Assembly: GCF_002005105.1 (NCBI RefSeq)
Contig: NZ_MSCV01000016.1
Coordinates: forward strand, 1 to 64,000
DNA: 64,000 nucleotides
Source: Methylocaldum sp. 14B
Lineage (GTDB): Bacteria; Pseudomonadota; Gammaproteobacteria; Methylococcales; Methylococcaceae
Reading direction: 5' to 3'
Both the position numbers and the translations under genes were made by a program. The notes below the pieces were generated by a model. It saw only the letters and a list, made by a program, of their open reading frames with translations, had not been told where the DNA came from and ran no database searches. This document shows positions 46,565-56,836 of the stretch, piece by piece (within the stretch, counting starts at the first letter, position 1; every line of letters starts with the position of its first letter).

Positions 46565-47863
46565 TTAAAGATAACTGAAAAGAGACAGTCCTTGTACTTT
46601 AACATAAGCTTGCTGCGCAGCCTGTAGCGCGACAAACTGGATGTTGTACCGACTGATTGCTTCTGCGTAGTCCAGATCCTCTATTTCGGAAAGATTCGCT
46701 TGGGTGTCGATGATGAATTTGTCGTGAACATCCTCTTGTTCGTCCAGCGCATTCAAGCGTGCGCCGACGCTGGCGCGGGTATCCAGGACGTTCTGGAGGG
46801 CGGCATCGATGTCCTTCAATGCGGCGCTGGCAGCGTCGTGGAAAGCAACGTCGGCTCCTGTGCCGGTCTGTGGGCCGGCGAAGCCGAAATCGGTCAGGAC
46901 TCCATCGGTGTCGTCACTGATCTCCACGGATGAGGCAGTCCCGGTGGTTGTCGATACGAACTCGATAAAGCCTGATCGATGTTGGGCGACCACGGTTCCA
47001 TTCAAAGCGGTGGCGTTGATGCCGGCGTTTATGGCGGCAACGAGATCATCCGCTGAAGCATAATTCGCCGCGGCAACGGAAACCGTGACCGGCGCACCGC
47101 CATCAACGGCCAGATCAAAATTCTTTGCCGGGCCGCCGCTGTAGTCAATGCCGGAGGACAGATCGTTCGTTCCCATAACGGCGCCGTGGGATGCGGTGAA
47201 CTGTCCGCTCAAAGTCCGGGTGAGGGAGTACAAGGTATTGAGTATGTTCTGGGTACCGCCTGAGGCCGCGATCGCATTGGCACCCGAGCTCGAAGGAATA
47301 TTCTCGAATATGGAAAATCCGGAATCGCCGTCGGCCAAATGTCGTTGCGGAGCGATTTGCAAGAGGCGCTGATTCTTGTCGCCTTGATAGACGTAGCTCG
47401 GCGGCGTCCGGCCGCCGTCAAATGCGAACGGGACGGTATCGGAACGGAAGCCGGCGAAAATATATTCGCCGTTGGCGTCGCGCGTATTCGCCAGTCCGAG
47501 CATTTCGTCCAACAGCTGCTGCATTTCCTGCCCGATCGCCTGCCGATCACTCGGGCTGAGCGTATCATTGAGGCTTCGGACAGCCAATTCACGTGCGCGC
47601 TGCAACACGTTGTCCGCTCCCGCCAAAGTGGATTCCTCAAATTCGAGTCTCGAGCGAACAGCCTGAATGTTGGACTGAAATTGCCGATTGTTTTCCAGCG
47701 ACTCCTTCAAGTCCAGCGCACGTACCGCGGCGCTGGGATCATCCGAGGGCGTCAGAATGCGCTGGCCGGTGGAGAGCTGCAATTGGGTCTTGGAGAGCTT
47801 CGCCTGCTGCCTGAGGATGGCGTCGATGCCGAATTGTTCCATCAAGGGCGTCGAAATACGCAT
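46565..47863 (-). CDS. flgL: Flagellar hook-associated protein FlgL (HAP3)
   Basis: 432 residues. The flagellin-like N-terminus (LSTGQRILTPSDDPSAAVRALDL) and C-terminus (DYAEAISRYNIQFVALQAAQQAYVKV) form the coiled coils that join hook and filament; the middle (about 170-330) is variable. It starts three bases after flgK and shares its sigma-28 promoter. Longer than the enterobacterial protein because of the central insertion. Confidence 0.95.
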   Translation of the reverse strand: MRISTPLMEQFGIDAILRQQAKLSKTQLQLSTGQRILTPSDDPSAAVRALDLKESLENNRQFQSNIQAVRSRLEFEESTLAGADNVLQRARELAVRSLNDTLSPSDRQAIGQEMQQLLDEMLGLANTRDANGEYIFAGFRSDTVPFAFDGGRTPPSYVYQGDKNQRLLQIAPQRHLADGDSGFSIFENIPSSSGANAIAASGGTQNILNTLYSLTRTLSGQFTASHGAVMGTNDLSSGIDYSGGPAKNFDLAVDGGAPVTVSVAAANYASADDLVAAINAGINATALNGTVVAQHRSGFIEFVSTTTGTASSVEISDDTDGVLTDFGFAGPQTGTGADVAFHDAASAALKDIDAALQNVLDTRASVGARLNALDEQEDVHDKFIIDTQANLSEIEDLDYAEAISRYNIQFVALQAAQQAYVKVQGLSLFSYL

Positions 47864-47865
47864 GC

Positions 47866-49545
47866 TTATCTCCTTACGGCTCCGATCAGTGCGTCGAACA
47901 TACTGTTCAGCGCGGGAATCAACTGCGCGGCGGCTTGATAGGCTTGTTGATACCGAAGCAGGTTGGCGGCTTCCTCATCGAGATTCACCCCTGAAACCGA
48001 GTCTCGTGCCTGTCGAGCATGGTCGAGCAATTGTTTCTGAGCGGTGCTGTCGATGTCGGCGGCGTGGGTCAGCGTGCCCACATCGCCCACGATCTCGTTA
48101 TAAGCGTCCTGGTAACTCGCTTTACCGCCCAAAAGCGAGGGCATTGTCTGTAGTTGAGCCAGGGCGCGGGCGTTGGTGTTGTCACCGGGGCCTGCAAAAG
48201 GCGACCCAGCTGCAGCAATTTCTCGGGGGTCGGTCAGCGAAACGCTTAGATCGCCGGCTACCCGGCGGAACGGGCGAATGAGAAAGCTGTCGCCGGCTGC
48301 TACAGCACCGCCGCCAATGCCGATAGCCAAGCCATCTATGGCAAAGGCACCGGTCGCATTGTTGAATTGCGTATTGTCGCTCAGGCGCGTGAGGGTGTAA
48401 TTGGCGCCGTCGTAGTCCAGGCGATAGTCGCTTGCGGTTAGATCGGAGGAACCGTTTCCAGCGCTGTTGTCGAACGCGACGGATAATATGGCGTTGCCGC
48501 TATTCGTTTGCCTGCCGAACCAACTATACTGGCCGATTGCGGCGTTTGTAACGTCGCTGAAGAAATCGGCACCGGCGCTTCCGTTCAAGTCGGAGCCGAG
48601 CGAGTGCTGCGCGTTGAATGTTGCGGCGAGCCCCGCAGCGATACGGCCCAGGGCGTTTTGGGCCGGGTCGAGTACCTCGCTGCCGAAGCGCAACAATCCC
48701 CCGATTTCTCCGCCGCTGATAGCGGCGGTCACGACAACGGCGCCGGAGCCGGAGCCGCCGGCGGTAATGGCAATGTCTTTCTGATTGGGATCATAGGCCG
48801 AGTTCTGCAAGCTGAGCTGGTTTGCCGTCGAGCCCATCACCAGTGCCTGTCCGCTGCCTATAAACACGTTCAAAGAGCCGTCCTTTTGCTCGAACAAGCT
48901 GGTGCCTACTTTCTGCGCCAACTGTTCGGTCAACAGATCGCGCTGATCGAGCAAATCATTGGGCGGTTTGCCTGCTTGGTTATAGGCAACAACAATGCGC
49001 TCGTTCAAAGAGGCGATACCTCTGGCCAGACCGTTGATCTCGTCGATATTGGTGCTCAGGCTCTGATTCACTTGGCTGCGCAGCTCATCCATGCGGCCGT
49101 TCAGCGTATTAAGACGCTGCACCAGCGTTTCGCCTTCGGTCAGCATGACGCGTCTCGCGGCGATGGATGTGGGGTCGTTGACTACGTCCTGCACCGAGTT
49201 AAAGAACGATTGGAGCGAGGGCGACAGACTGGCGTCCGGATCGGCGATGAAGTTGTCGACCTGTGAAGCCATGTCGTGATACGTCTCCAATTCCCCATGC
49301 GCGGAGAGACTGCTTCGGAGCTGAGCGTTAAGAAAACTGTCGTAGGAGCGGGTAATGGACGCAACGTCGACGCCGTTGCCCACAAATCCCGCCCCGGTAA
49401 ACGAAGGCAAGCGCTCGACTTGTTCCGTTCTTTGGCGGCTGTAGCCGTCGGTGTTGACGTTGGCGATATTGTGTCCGGTCGTCGCCAATCCGCGCTGAGC
49501 CGCCATCAGTCCGGATGTCGCTATGCCAAGAAGTCCGCCAGCCAT
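47866..49545 (-). CDS. flgK: Flagellar hook-associated protein FlgK (HAP1)
   Basis: 559 residues. The N-terminal motif ATSGLMAAQRGLATTGHNIANVNTDGYSRQ is split here as LATTGHNIANVNTDGYSRQ and is diagnostic; the C-terminal SGVNLDEEAANLLRYQQAYQAAA matches. It forms the first ring at the hook-filament junction. A sigma-28 promoter lies 38-64 bases upstream. Confidence 0.96.
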   Translation of the reverse strand: MAGGLLGIATSGLMAAQRGLATTGHNIANVNTDGYSRQRTEQVERLPSFTGAGFVGNGVDVASITRSYDSFLNAQLRSSLSAHGELETYHDMASQVDNFIADPDASLSPSLQSFFNSVQDVVNDPTSIAARRVMLTEGETLVQRLNTLNGRMDELRSQVNQSLSTNIDEINGLARGIASLNERIVVAYNQAGKPPNDLLDQRDLLTEQLAQKVGTSLFEQKDGSLNVFIGSGQALVMGSTANQLSLQNSAYDPNQKDIAITAGGSGSGAVVVTAAISGGEIGGLLRFGSEVLDPAQNALGRIAAGLAATFNAQHSLGSDLNGSAGADFFSDVTNAAIGQYSWFGRQTNSGNAILSVAFDNSAGNGSSDLTASDYRLDYDGANYTLTRLSDNTQFNNATGAFAIDGLAIGIGGGAVAAGDSFLIRPFRRVAGDLSVSLTDPREIAAAGSPFAGPGDNTNARALAQLQTMPSLLGGKASYQDAYNEIVGDVGTLTHAADIDSTAQKQLLDHARQARDSVSGVNLDEEAANLLRYQQAYQAAAQLIPALNSMFDALIGAVRR

Positions 49546-49582
49546 GATTCAACCACTCGAATGGATAATGTTCTTACGCCTG

Positions 49583-49609
49583 TTATCGGCACCGATCGTC
49601 CTAACTGAA
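49583..49609 (-). promoter_or_regulatory. Sigma-28 (FliA) promoter of flgKL
   Basis: On the minus strand TTCAGTTA, 11 bases, GCCGATAA: the -10 is perfect for sigma-28 and the -35 shares five of eight bases with TAAAGTTT. It lies in the 71-base gap between flgJ and flgK, matching the late timing of hook-associated proteins. Confidence 0.75.
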
Positions 49610-49616
49610 GACCGGA

Positions 49617-50591
49617 TCAGGCAACGGGCAACTTTTCAAGCGCACGATTTTCCTCGTATATGGAGAGAACCTTGCGTGCATAATAAGGATCCGTGGCGTA
49701 GCCGGCCTTTTGCAATGAAGCCATGAATTGCCGTGGATTATCGGCATGCTCCAAGGCCGTTGCGTAACGAGGGTTGGTCTTAAGGAACTGCACGTAATCG
49801 CGAAAACTCTCGGCGTAATCGTTGTAGGTGCGGAATGCTGCTCTATTACGCACGGCGATACCGTCGGCGTATTCCAGGGTGCGGGCGGTCATATGACGGC
49901 CGCTCCAGTGCCGGTCCGCCTTGATGCCGAACAGATTATGGCTGTGTCCGTCGTTCCCTCGTGCCGCCATGGATTTTCCCCAGCCCGTTTCCAAAGCCGC
50001 CTGCGCCAGCAGCAGCTTGGGGTCGACGCCCAGTTCGGCGGCCGCTTCCTGAGCATGAGGCCAGAGCGCTTTTACGAATTCCTCGGGATTGGCGAATGCT
50101 CCGGTTCGGGAGTCACTCTGGGCGGACCGAGGTTGCACGCGAGCTTTATCGGTCATCCGAGCTCCAGCTCCATAATCCGATTTCGAATTTTCGGCTGTTG
50201 TATGCTCGGAAGATCCCTTATCGATCCTGACTAACGCGTTGCCGCGGTAATCGTCCAGACCCATGCCGGGTTTCGCCTCATCGGAGGACTTTTCGCCGCC
50301 CAGTTGCCGAACCAGCATATCGGAGAGGCCGAGACTGGATCGCTTGCCGAGTTCCACCGCCAATTGCTGATCGTACATGTCGCGGAACATCTGCGACTGC
50401 TTGCCGTCCGTGAGCCCGCCGTTCGGGACCGCCTCCCGCATGCTTTTCAAGGCCATCTGGATGAACAGAGACTCGAATTGCCGGGCGGTCTCGTTCAGCG
50501 CCGCTTTCGGATCATGCTTGGCCTGATTCCTGAGCCGGGCGGTGCCGTTGAAATCGGTATACACATCGGCCATGCCAGTCTGCTTTATCAT
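49617..50591 (-). CDS. flgJ: Flagellar rod-binding protein/peptidoglycan hydrolase FlgJ
   Basis: 324 residues with the two-domain layout of beta- and gammaproteobacterial FlgJ: a rod-binding N-terminal part (about 25-110, with FESLFIQMALKSMREAV) and a glucosaminidase domain (about 165-320) with the catalytic Glu in AQAALETGWGKSMA. It opens the cell wall for rod assembly. It follows flgI by ten bases. Confidence 0.95.
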   Translation of the reverse strand: MIKQTGMADVYTDFNGTARLRNQAKHDPKAALNETARQFESLFIQMALKSMREAVPNGGLTDGKQSQMFRDMYDQQLAVELGKRSSLGLSDMLVRQLGGEKSSDEAKPGMGLDDYRGNALVRIDKGSSEHTTAENSKSDYGAGARMTDKARVQPRSAQSDSRTGAFANPEEFVKALWPHAQEAAAELGVDPKLLLAQAALETGWGKSMAARGNDGHSHNLFGIKADRHWSGRHMTARTLEYADGIAVRNRAAFRTYNDYAESFRDYVQFLKTNPRYATALEHADNPRQFMASLQKAGYATDPYYARKVLSIYEENRALEKLPVA

Positions 50592-50601
50592 GCCGGTTCT
50601 C

Positions 50602-51711
50602 CTATATCACGATCAGCTCGGCCCGCAACGCTCCGGCGCTTCGCAGGGCTTCCAGAATGGCGACGAGGTCGCTCGGTGCAGCGCCCACGCGATTGACCGC
50701 CTGCACGATTTCATCCAGCGATACGCCGGGATTGAAAACGAACATGCGATTCGCTTCCTCGTTCACGGTTACGTCCGAGCGGGGCACTATGGCGGTCGAA
50801 CCTCCGGATAAGGCCGGAGGTTGGCTGACGATGGGCTTTTCGCTGATGGTCACCGAGAGGTTGCCGTGGGTCACCGCGGCGGGTTGAACCCGGACATGGC
50901 TGCTGATCACTACCGTCCCGGTACGCGAATTGACGATGACCTTGGCAGGGGCTTCGCCCGGACTCACGTCCAGATTTTCGATCAGCGACGTGAACGAGAC
51001 CCGCTGAGCCGGATCATGGGGTGCGCTGACCTGAACGGACGCCGCGTCCAAGGCGCGCGCCACGCTTCCGCCGTAAGTTCGATTGATGATGTCGGCCACT
51101 TGGTTGGCGGTGGTGAAATCGGGCGTATGCAAGTTGAGTATCAGATGGCTGCCTTGCGCGAATCCTGTCGGAACTTCGCGCTCGACCGTGGCTCCGTTCG
51201 GAATCCGGCCGGCGCTGGGCACGTTGACGGTAACCTTGGAGCCGTCTAGGCCTTGAGCGCTTAACCCGCCGACGACGAGATTGCCTTGGGCAACCGCGTA
51301 GATCTGGCCGTCGGCGCCCCTGAGGGGCGTCATCAAGAGGCTGCCGCCGCGGAGACTGGTGGCATCGCCCAAAGATGAAACGTTCACATCTATCGTTTGG
51401 CCGGGCTTTGCAAATGCCGGAAGGTCGGCTTGTACGGATACGGCGGCGATATTTTTGGATTTCAGGTCGATACCCGGCGGCACGGTGACGCCCAATTGGA
51501 GCAGCATGTTGCGCAGGGTTTGGCTGGTGAAGCGGTTCTTATCGCCAGTGCGGTTCAGACCGACGACCAGCCCGTACCCGATCAGCTGGTTGCTGCGGAC
51601 CCCGGCGACCGAGGCGATATCCTTGACCCGTTCAGCCATCGCCGGGGATTGTGAGAACGCCAAGCCGAGAAGACCGATTTTTATGACTGAGTGCAGAGTG
51701 AACCTAGCCAT
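50602..51711 (-). CDS. flgI: Flagellar P-ring protein FlgI
   Basis: 369 residues. A signal peptide ends AMAERVKD-like (cleavage after AMA); the mature protein carries [21 protein letters not shown] and [22 protein letters not shown] at the end. It forms the P ring in the peptidoglycan layer. It lies 17 bases after flgH. Confidence 0.97.
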   Translation of the reverse strand: MARFTLHSVIKIGLLGLAFSQSPAMAERVKDIASVAGVRSNQLIGYGLVVGLNRTGDKNRFTSQTLRNMLLQLGVTVPPGIDLKSKNIAAVSVQADLPAFAKPGQTIDVNVSSLGDATSLRGGSLLMTPLRGADGQIYAVAQGNLVVGGLSAQGLDGSKVTVNVPSAGRIPNGATVEREVPTGFAQGSHLILNLHTPDFTTANQVADIINRTYGGSVARALDAASVQVSAPHDPAQRVSFTSLIENLDVSPGEAPAKVIVNSRTGTVVISSHVRVQPAAVTHGNLSVTISEKPIVSQPPALSGGSTAIVPRSDVTVNEEANRMFVFNPGVSLDEIVQAVNRVGAAPSDLVAILEALRSAGALRAELIVI

Positions 51712-51728
51712 GGTCTTACCTCAGTCGA

Positions 51729-52406
51729 TCAGAACGGGAACAGTATGCTGGTGAAAAAACGTTGCAGCCAGCCCATGCGGTTGACGTCCGCCACTACGCC
51801 CTCTCCATTGTAAATGAAGGTCGCGTCGGCGACCTTGGTGGAATCCACGCTATTGGTGGTGTCGATATCGACCGGACGCACCAGCCCCGAGAGCTTGATG
51901 TATTCGTTGCCTTGGTTCAGGCCGACCCGTTTTTCGCCTCGTACCCGAAGATTGCCGTTGGGCAGGACTTCCACCACGGTCACGCTGATGTTTCCCGTCA
52001 AGAGATTGCTCTGATTACTTTCGCCTTTTCCTTCGAATTTGTGGGTCGATTCCAGACTGCTGGATACGTTGTAGCCGAGAATTTCAGCCGCTTCCTGCCC
52101 CATCAGCATGGGTGCCTTTACCTGGGTAGTTGCCGAACGGTCAGCCTTGGTGTCCGCGTCTTTCTGGGCATTCGTCCGTTCGACCAGCTTAATGGTAAGG
52201 GTGTCACCTACCCGGCGCGCTTTATGATCCTCGAATAACCGCATGTCGTAGCCGGACTGGAAAATTGCGCCGGGATTCTGCATGGGCGGCGTCATGTCCT
52301 CGGGACGGGCCGGCGCGTAGGCGGGATCCCGGCGCGGCGGCGGATTGAGGATGGCGGCACAGCCGTTCAAGGTCAGCAGGATGAGAATGAAAGCCGCGTA
52401 TTTCAT
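51729..52406 (-). CDS. flgH: Flagellar L-ring lipoprotein FlgH
   Basis: 225 residues. The lipoprotein signal MKYAAFILILLTLNGC places the acylated Cys at residue 16. The mature part contains DHKARRVGDTLTIKLVERTNA and IKLSGLVRPVDIDTTNSVDS (split at the middle) typical of FlgH. It forms the outer-membrane L ring. Confidence 0.96.
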   Translation of the reverse strand: MKYAAFILILLTLNGCAAILNPPPRRDPAYAPARPEDMTPPMQNPGAIFQSGYDMRLFEDHKARRVGDTLTIKLVERTNAQKDADTKADRSATTQVKAPMLMGQEAAEILGYNVSSSLESTHKFEGKGESNQSNLLTGNISVTVVEVLPNGNLRVRGEKRVGLNQGNEYIKLSGLVRPVDIDTTNSVDSTKVADATFIYNGEGVVADVNRMGWLQRFFTSILFPF

Positions 52407-52414
52407 CGGATCAA

Positions 52415-53203
52415 TCAGAGAGTATTGGTGGCGAACCCGAGCATCTCGTCCGTGGTTGCGATCGCTTTGGAGTTCATTTCGTAAGCGCGTTGGGTTTCGA
52501 TCATATTGACCAGTTCTTCCACCACGTTCACGTTCGAGGTTTCCAAAGAGCCCTGGACGAGCTTTCCGATACCGTCTTCTCCCGGTACGCCGACGATCGG
52601 AGCACCGCTCGAAACCGACTCCCGGTACAGGTTTTCACCGATTGGTTCCAATCCCGTCGGGTTGATAAAGTCCGCCAGCTGGATTTCGCCGATGACGTTG
52701 GGGGTGGGGTTTCCCGGTTCGAGCACGGATACCGTACCGTCGTTGCCGATAGTGACGCTCAGGGCGCCCTGGGGCACGGTCATGGCCGGTTCCAAGGGGT
52801 TGCCGCCGTTGGTAACGATTTGTCCATTGGAGTCGAGCTTGAAGGACCCGTCCCGGGTGTAGGCGAGATCGCCGTTCGGCATCAGGATCTGGAAAAAGCC
52901 CCGGCCGTTGATGGCGATATCCAGGGAATTTCCAGTCTGTTGGATGTTGCCTTGAGTATGAATCTTTTCCGTGGCGACCGTCCTTACGCCGGTGCCCAAT
53001 TGCAGGCCGGAAGGCAGAGTCGTGTTTTGCGTGGACTGAGCGCCTACCTGCCTGACGTTCTGGTACAGCAGGTCTTCGAACAAAGCTCGCTCTTTTTTGA
53101 AGCCGGTGGTGTTGACGTTGGCCAGGTTGTGCGAAATCACCGACATATGGGTTTGCTGCGCATCCAGGCCGGTCTTGGCGATCCAAAGGGAAGGGGTGGT
53201 CAT
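52415..53203 (-). CDS. flgG: Flagellar distal rod protein FlgG
   Basis: 262 residues. The N-terminal rod motif ([20 protein letters not shown], then [16 protein letters not shown]) and C-terminal [20 protein letters not shown] mark a rod protein; the 260-residue length and GS-type sequence [12 protein letters not shown]-like (here [18 protein letters not shown]) identify FlgG. The ATG at 53203 is the family start; a longer frame has a poor match. Confidence 0.96.
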   Translation of the reverse strand: MTTPSLWIAKTGLDAQQTHMSVISHNLANVNTTGFKKERALFEDLLYQNVRQVGAQSTQNTTLPSGLQLGTGVRTVATEKIHTQGNIQQTGNSLDIAINGRGFFQILMPNGDLAYTRDGSFKLDSNGQIVTNGGNPLEPAMTVPQGALSVTIGNDGTVSVLEPGNPTPNVIGEIQLADFINPTGLEPIGENLYRESVSSGAPIVGVPGEDGIGKLVQGSLETSNVNVVEELVNMIETQRAYEMNSKAIATTDEMLGFATNTL

Positions 53204-53228
53204 GGTCGTGAACCTCTTGGAGTGTCTT

Positions 53229-53969
53229 TTAGCCGATCCGCATGAGCTCGGCGCTGGCATTGCCGTCGTCTTCGACGGTCTTCATCATCTTGATCTGGTA
53301 TTCGAACTCACGCGCCAGTTCGATCATTTGCACCATTTCTTCCACGGTGCTGACGTTGCTGCCCTCCAGTGATCCGGTTACCAGTTGAACCTCGTTGGTG
53401 GCTTCTACGGGAGTACCGTCCTTGATTCGCATCAGGCCATCCTCGCCTTTTTCAAGCTGCGATTTTTCGGGTTTGACCAGTTTGATGCGGTCGAGAATCG
53501 CCAGGGCGGTGGCGTTGGCACCCTGCGGAATGATGCTGATGGTGCCGTCTGAGCCGATTTCGACCTTCTGTGCGGGCGGAATGGCGATGGGGCCCGCGTT
53601 GCCGAGCACCGGCAGACCGCTGCCGGTGACCAGCTGCCCTGCAGGCGTAATATGTAAGTCTCCGGCCCGGGTGTAAGCTTCGCTGCCGTCCTTGGCCTGC
53701 ACGGCCAGCCAGCCATCTCCGTTGATCGCGACGTCGAGGTCGCGCCCGGTGGTTTGCAGGGAGCCCGTCGACAAATCGACGCCAGGGCGCTCGGTCATGG
53801 CGTAGACCCGACTCGGATAGCCGTTTCCGAATACCGGCATCGAGCGGAGTTGCTCGAAATCCGCTCGAAACCCCGGCGTATTTGCATTTGCGAGATTATT
53901 GGCGTTGGATGCCTGCGCCAGCAGAATCTGCTTGGCACCGCTCATGGCGACATAAAGGCTGCGATCCAT
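53229..53969 (-). CDS. flgF: Flagellar proximal rod protein FlgF
   Basis: 246 residues, the usual FlgF size. It has the rod-type N-terminus ([19 protein letters not shown], then [17 protein letters not shown]) and C-terminus ([20 protein letters not shown]). It lies 25 bases after flgE and 25 before flgG. Confidence 0.95.
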   Translation of the reverse strand: MDRSLYVAMSGAKQILLAQASNANNLANANTPGFRADFEQLRSMPVFGNGYPSRVYAMTERPGVDLSTGSLQTTGRDLDVAINGDGWLAVQAKDGSEAYTRAGDLHITPAGQLVTGSGLPVLGNAGPIAIPPAQKVEIGSDGTISIIPQGANATALAILDRIKLVKPEKSQLEKGEDGLMRIKDGTPVEATNEVQLVTGSLEGSNVSTVEEMVQMIELAREFEYQIKMMKTVEDDGNASAELMRIG

Positions 53970-53994
53970 GGTCGGAGTTCCTGGCTATCGGGTG

Positions 53995-55260
53995 TTAACG
54001 AATGTTGAGCAGTGTCTGGGTGATCGTGTTTTCGGTGGAAATGGTCTGCGCGTTCGCCTGATACGCCTGTTGGGCGATAATCAGATTGACCAGCTGCTGG
54101 GCCAGGTCCACGTTGGCTCCTTCGAGGGCGCCAGCCTTGATGGAACCGAAACTGCTGGTGCCGGCTACGCCATTGATCGGCACCCCGGAGTTTGCGCTTT
54201 CTCCCCAGGTGGTATCGCCGAGCTTGGACAATCCTTGCGGGTTTTGGAATCGGACCATGGCCACCTGGCCCAGCGGTTTGGAGCCGCCGTTGCTGAAACG
54301 GGCAAAAACGACACCGGTGTCGTCGATGTCCACGCCGGTGAGCCGGCCGATGGTCAGACCGTCTTGGTTCAAGGTGTCGACGCTGAACGCGCTGCCCAGT
54401 TGTGTCGAACCGGCCAGATCGATGGTGAGCTGGATGGGTTGGGCGCTGGGGTTGATGGACACTAAGTCGGTCGTGAATTGGGTCGTTGCCGGGTTGCCGT
54501 CGACCGAGGCGAGCTTGCCGTCGTTGTCGAATGTCAGAGGAATCGAGTTGGGGGCCGCGTCGTCCAGCATGTCTACCCCGTCCACATAGACATATAGATC
54601 CCAGGCATTCAGCGCCGCACCTTTGACGTAGTAACTGGTCGCGATGTGGGTGTTGCCAAGCGAGTCGTATGTCGTGACCGATGTTGCGTGGGTATAGCTG
54701 GTGGGGTCTGCCGGGTCGAAAGGCGATGTGGCGGGCGTGGTTTTGCGCGAATCCAGATTGACGCTCATGTCTATCGAGCTCGTGGCTTTCGGTAAGCCCT
54801 GCGTAGAATCGAGTTGCAGGGTCTGGAATACGCCGGTACTGAAGCCTTCCTCGACTGTTTCGCCGTTCGGCGCATAAACCAGCAGCGGCTGGCCGAGGTG
54901 ATTGACCACATAGCCTTCCCGGTCCATGTGAAAAGAACCGGCGCGGGTGTAGACCCGTTCGTTGATGTTGTTGACGTTGTCCCCCATGACGAAAAAGCCT
55001 TCGCCACTGATCGCGAGATCGAGGTTGTTCTCGGTGAAATCCAGGTTGCCCTGGGTGAACTGTTGCGCCACATTGGTGACCCGGACACCGGCTCCTGGCG
55101 TGATGGACGAGACGCCTCCCAAGCTACTCGCATAGACATCGGCGAATTCGGAGCGCGATTTCTTGAATCCGGTCGTATTGGCGTTGGCAATGTTGTTGCC
55201 GGTCACCGAGAGCATATTGGATGCGGCATTCAGGCCGCTCAAGGCACTGTTAAAAGCCAT
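53995..55260 (-). CDS. flgE: Flagellar hook protein FlgE
   Basis: 421 residues. N-terminus ALSGLNAASNMLSVTGNNIA and ANTTGFKKSRSEFADVYA; C-terminus GANVDLAQQLVNLIIAQQAYQANAQ. The larger D1/D2 middle (about 150-350) distinguishes the hook subunit from rod proteins. It is preceded by the hook cap gene flgD. Confidence 0.96.
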   Translation of the reverse strand: MAFNSALSGLNAASNMLSVTGNNIANANTTGFKKSRSEFADVYASSLGGVSSITPGAGVRVTNVAQQFTQGNLDFTENNLDLAISGEGFFVMGDNVNNINERVYTRAGSFHMDREGYVVNHLGQPLLVYAPNGETVEEGFSTGVFQTLQLDSTQGLPKATSSIDMSVNLDSRKTTPATSPFDPADPTSYTHATSVTTYDSLGNTHIATSYYVKGAALNAWDLYVYVDGVDMLDDAAPNSIPLTFDNDGKLASVDGNPATTQFTTDLVSINPSAQPIQLTIDLAGSTQLGSAFSVDTLNQDGLTIGRLTGVDIDDTGVVFARFSNGGSKPLGQVAMVRFQNPQGLSKLGDTTWGESANSGVPINGVAGTSSFGSIKAGALEGANVDLAQQLVNLIIAQQAYQANAQTISTENTITQTLLNIR

Positions 55261-55291
55261 GTTTTACCTCGCTAGATGACTATGATGTTCA

Positions 55292-55960
55292 TTAAAGGAC
55301 AGCCCGGATATCGCCCAGGGTGTAACGTCCGAGACCGCTGAGCTGGACTTCCATGCCTTTCGAGCCGCCCACGGTTACGCTTTCCACGGGCGCGGCGATT
55401 TGGGTTTCGAGCGCAGTCGTTTTGCCGGCGATAACGGCCTCGGCTTTGATCCTGTAAAGTCCGGGATCGGCAAAGTGCAATTCATCGTCCAGTTTTCCGT
55501 CCCACTCGAACGACAACGGCCCTTCGGTTTGAGGCCCGAGTTCCAATGTGCGGATCAAGTTGCCGTTCTTGTCCATGATCCGAATATTGACCTGCGAGGC
55601 CTCGTACGGCACGGCCAACTCGCCCTGGATCGTGCCGTTCGCGGCCAGAATCGCTTTATCGGACGCGATCAGCGCGGATCGTCCCACCAGGTTCGCGGCC
55701 ATCAAGGCCTGTTCCTTGTTGGCGGACGCCGCAAAGTCGGCGAACGAGGATTGCAATTGCTGGATTCCCGTGACGGTGCTGAACTGCGCCAGCTGATTGA
55801 CGAATTCGGCGCCGTCCTGAGGCTTTAAAGGATTCTGACTGGTCAACTGGGTAACCATCAGCTTGAAGAAATCTTCTTGCCCCAGTTCGTTGCGCTTCCG
55901 AGTCGGTGCCGCGGTTTCGGTCAGGCCAAGCGATTTGAGCGTGTTGATGTCTAGGCTCAT
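55292..55960 (-). CDS. flgD: Flagellar hook cap protein FlgD
   Basis: 222 residues. The conserved N-terminal region QEDFFKLMVTQLTSQNPLKP and FVNQLAQFSTVTGIQQL, followed by FnIII- and tudor-like parts (about 85-220), define FlgD, the scaffold that caps the growing hook. It lies 11 bases after flgC. Confidence 0.95.
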   Translation of the reverse strand: MSLDINTLKSLGLTETAAPTRKRNELGQEDFFKLMVTQLTSQNPLKPQDGAEFVNQLAQFSTVTGIQQLQSSFADFAASANKEQALMAANLVGRSALIASDKAILAANGTIQGELAVPYEASQVNIRIMDKNGNLIRTLELGPQTEGPLSFEWDGKLDDELHFADPGLYRIKAEAVIAGKTTALETQIAAPVESVTVGGSKGMEVQLSGLGRYTLGDIRAVL

Positions 55961-55971
55961 GATCGGTCACC

Positions 55972-56391
55972 TCAGATCTGTCCGAGACGCAGGGTCTGAA
56001 GCATCAGTTGCTTGGCGGTATTCGCCACTTCGACGTTGTCCCGGTAGGAGCGGGACGCGGACATCATATTGGTCAGTTCTTCGATTGTGTTGACGTTCGG
56101 CTTGAAGATATAGCCTTCGTCGTTGGCCATCGGGTGGTCCGGCGCATATTCCATGCGCAAGGGCGCCTGACTCTCGACGACGCCGAGTACCTGCACGCCG
56201 ACCGGCGTGTTTCGCTTGTCCACGGCCTCCTGAAGCTGTGCCGCAAATACGGGCTGTCGCGATCGATAAGTCTGTTCGACGCTGCTGCTGACGCTGTCCG
56301 CATTGGATAAGTTACTGGCTACCAGGTTGAGCCGCAGCGACTGCGCAGTCATGCCGGAGCCGGCGATATCGAAGATTTTGAACGACGACAT
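55972..56391 (-). CDS. flgC: Flagellar proximal rod protein FlgC
   Basis: 139 residues, typical FlgC size, with IAGSGMTAQSLRLNLVASNL at the N-terminus and NVNTIEELTNMMSASRSYRDN at the C-terminus. It starts two bases after flgB ends. Confidence 0.95.
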   Translation of the reverse strand: MSSFKIFDIAGSGMTAQSLRLNLVASNLSNADSVSSSVEQTYRSRQPVFAAQLQEAVDKRNTPVGVQVLGVVESQAPLRMEYAPDHPMANDEGYIFKPNVNTIEELTNMMSASRSYRDNVEVANTAKQLMLQTLRLGQI

Positions 56392-56393
56392 GG

Positions 56394-56786
56394 TTATTCT
56401 CCTGTTAAGGCGGTTCGCAGAGAGGCGATCTTGCCACTCAAGAAGTTGAGCGTGGCCTGGTATTGCACCGCGTTTTCGGCGAAACGCATCTGTTCCTGCT
56501 CGGTTTCCACCGTATTGCCGTCGAGACTAGGTTGCGACGGTAGCCGATACAGGGCTTCTCCCCGCGATCCGGGCGCTGTCGCAGTCACATGCCCGGCTTG
56601 TGTAGCCGCGAGCTTGAGAGGGGACGTGTGGACGCTTTGCAGTACCGAACGGAAATCCAGATCGCGGGCCTTGTAATTCGGCGTGTCGGCGTTGGCCAGG
56701 TTGGAGGCCAACAACTCGGTACGGCGGTCGCGGAGTTTCAGTGCCAGGGGATGAATGCCGAGGGCATTGTCGAAGTTGATCGTCAT
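56394..56786 (-). CDS. flgB: Flagellar proximal rod protein FlgB
   Basis: 130 residues, typical FlgB, with HPLALKLRDRRTELLASNL and ANADTPNYKARDLDF. The ATG at 56786 is chosen because GAGGA lies seven bases upstream; an ATG at 56792 sits too close to that site. It heads the operon reading flgB through flgL, with a sigma-54 promoter 34-49 bases upstream. Confidence 0.94.
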   Translation of the reverse strand: MTINFDNALGIHPLALKLRDRRTELLASNLANADTPNYKARDLDFRSVLQSVHTSPLKLAATQAGHVTATAPGSRGEALYRLPSQPSLDGNTVETEQEQMRFAENAVQYQATLNFLSGKIASLRTALTGE

Positions 56787-56819
56787 AAACATATCCTCGT
56801 TGCCAGCTATGTAGCGTTA

Positions 56820-56835
56820 AGCACGAGGTATGCCA
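56820..56835 (-). promoter_or_regulatory. Sigma-54 promoter of the flgB operon
   Basis: Minus-strand TGGCATACCTCGTGCT fits TGGCAYR-N4-TTGCW, with invariant GG and GC at the right spacing and one mismatch in the -12 part. It starts only six bases after the T-run of the upstream terminator. Confidence 0.75.
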
Positions 56836-56836
56836 C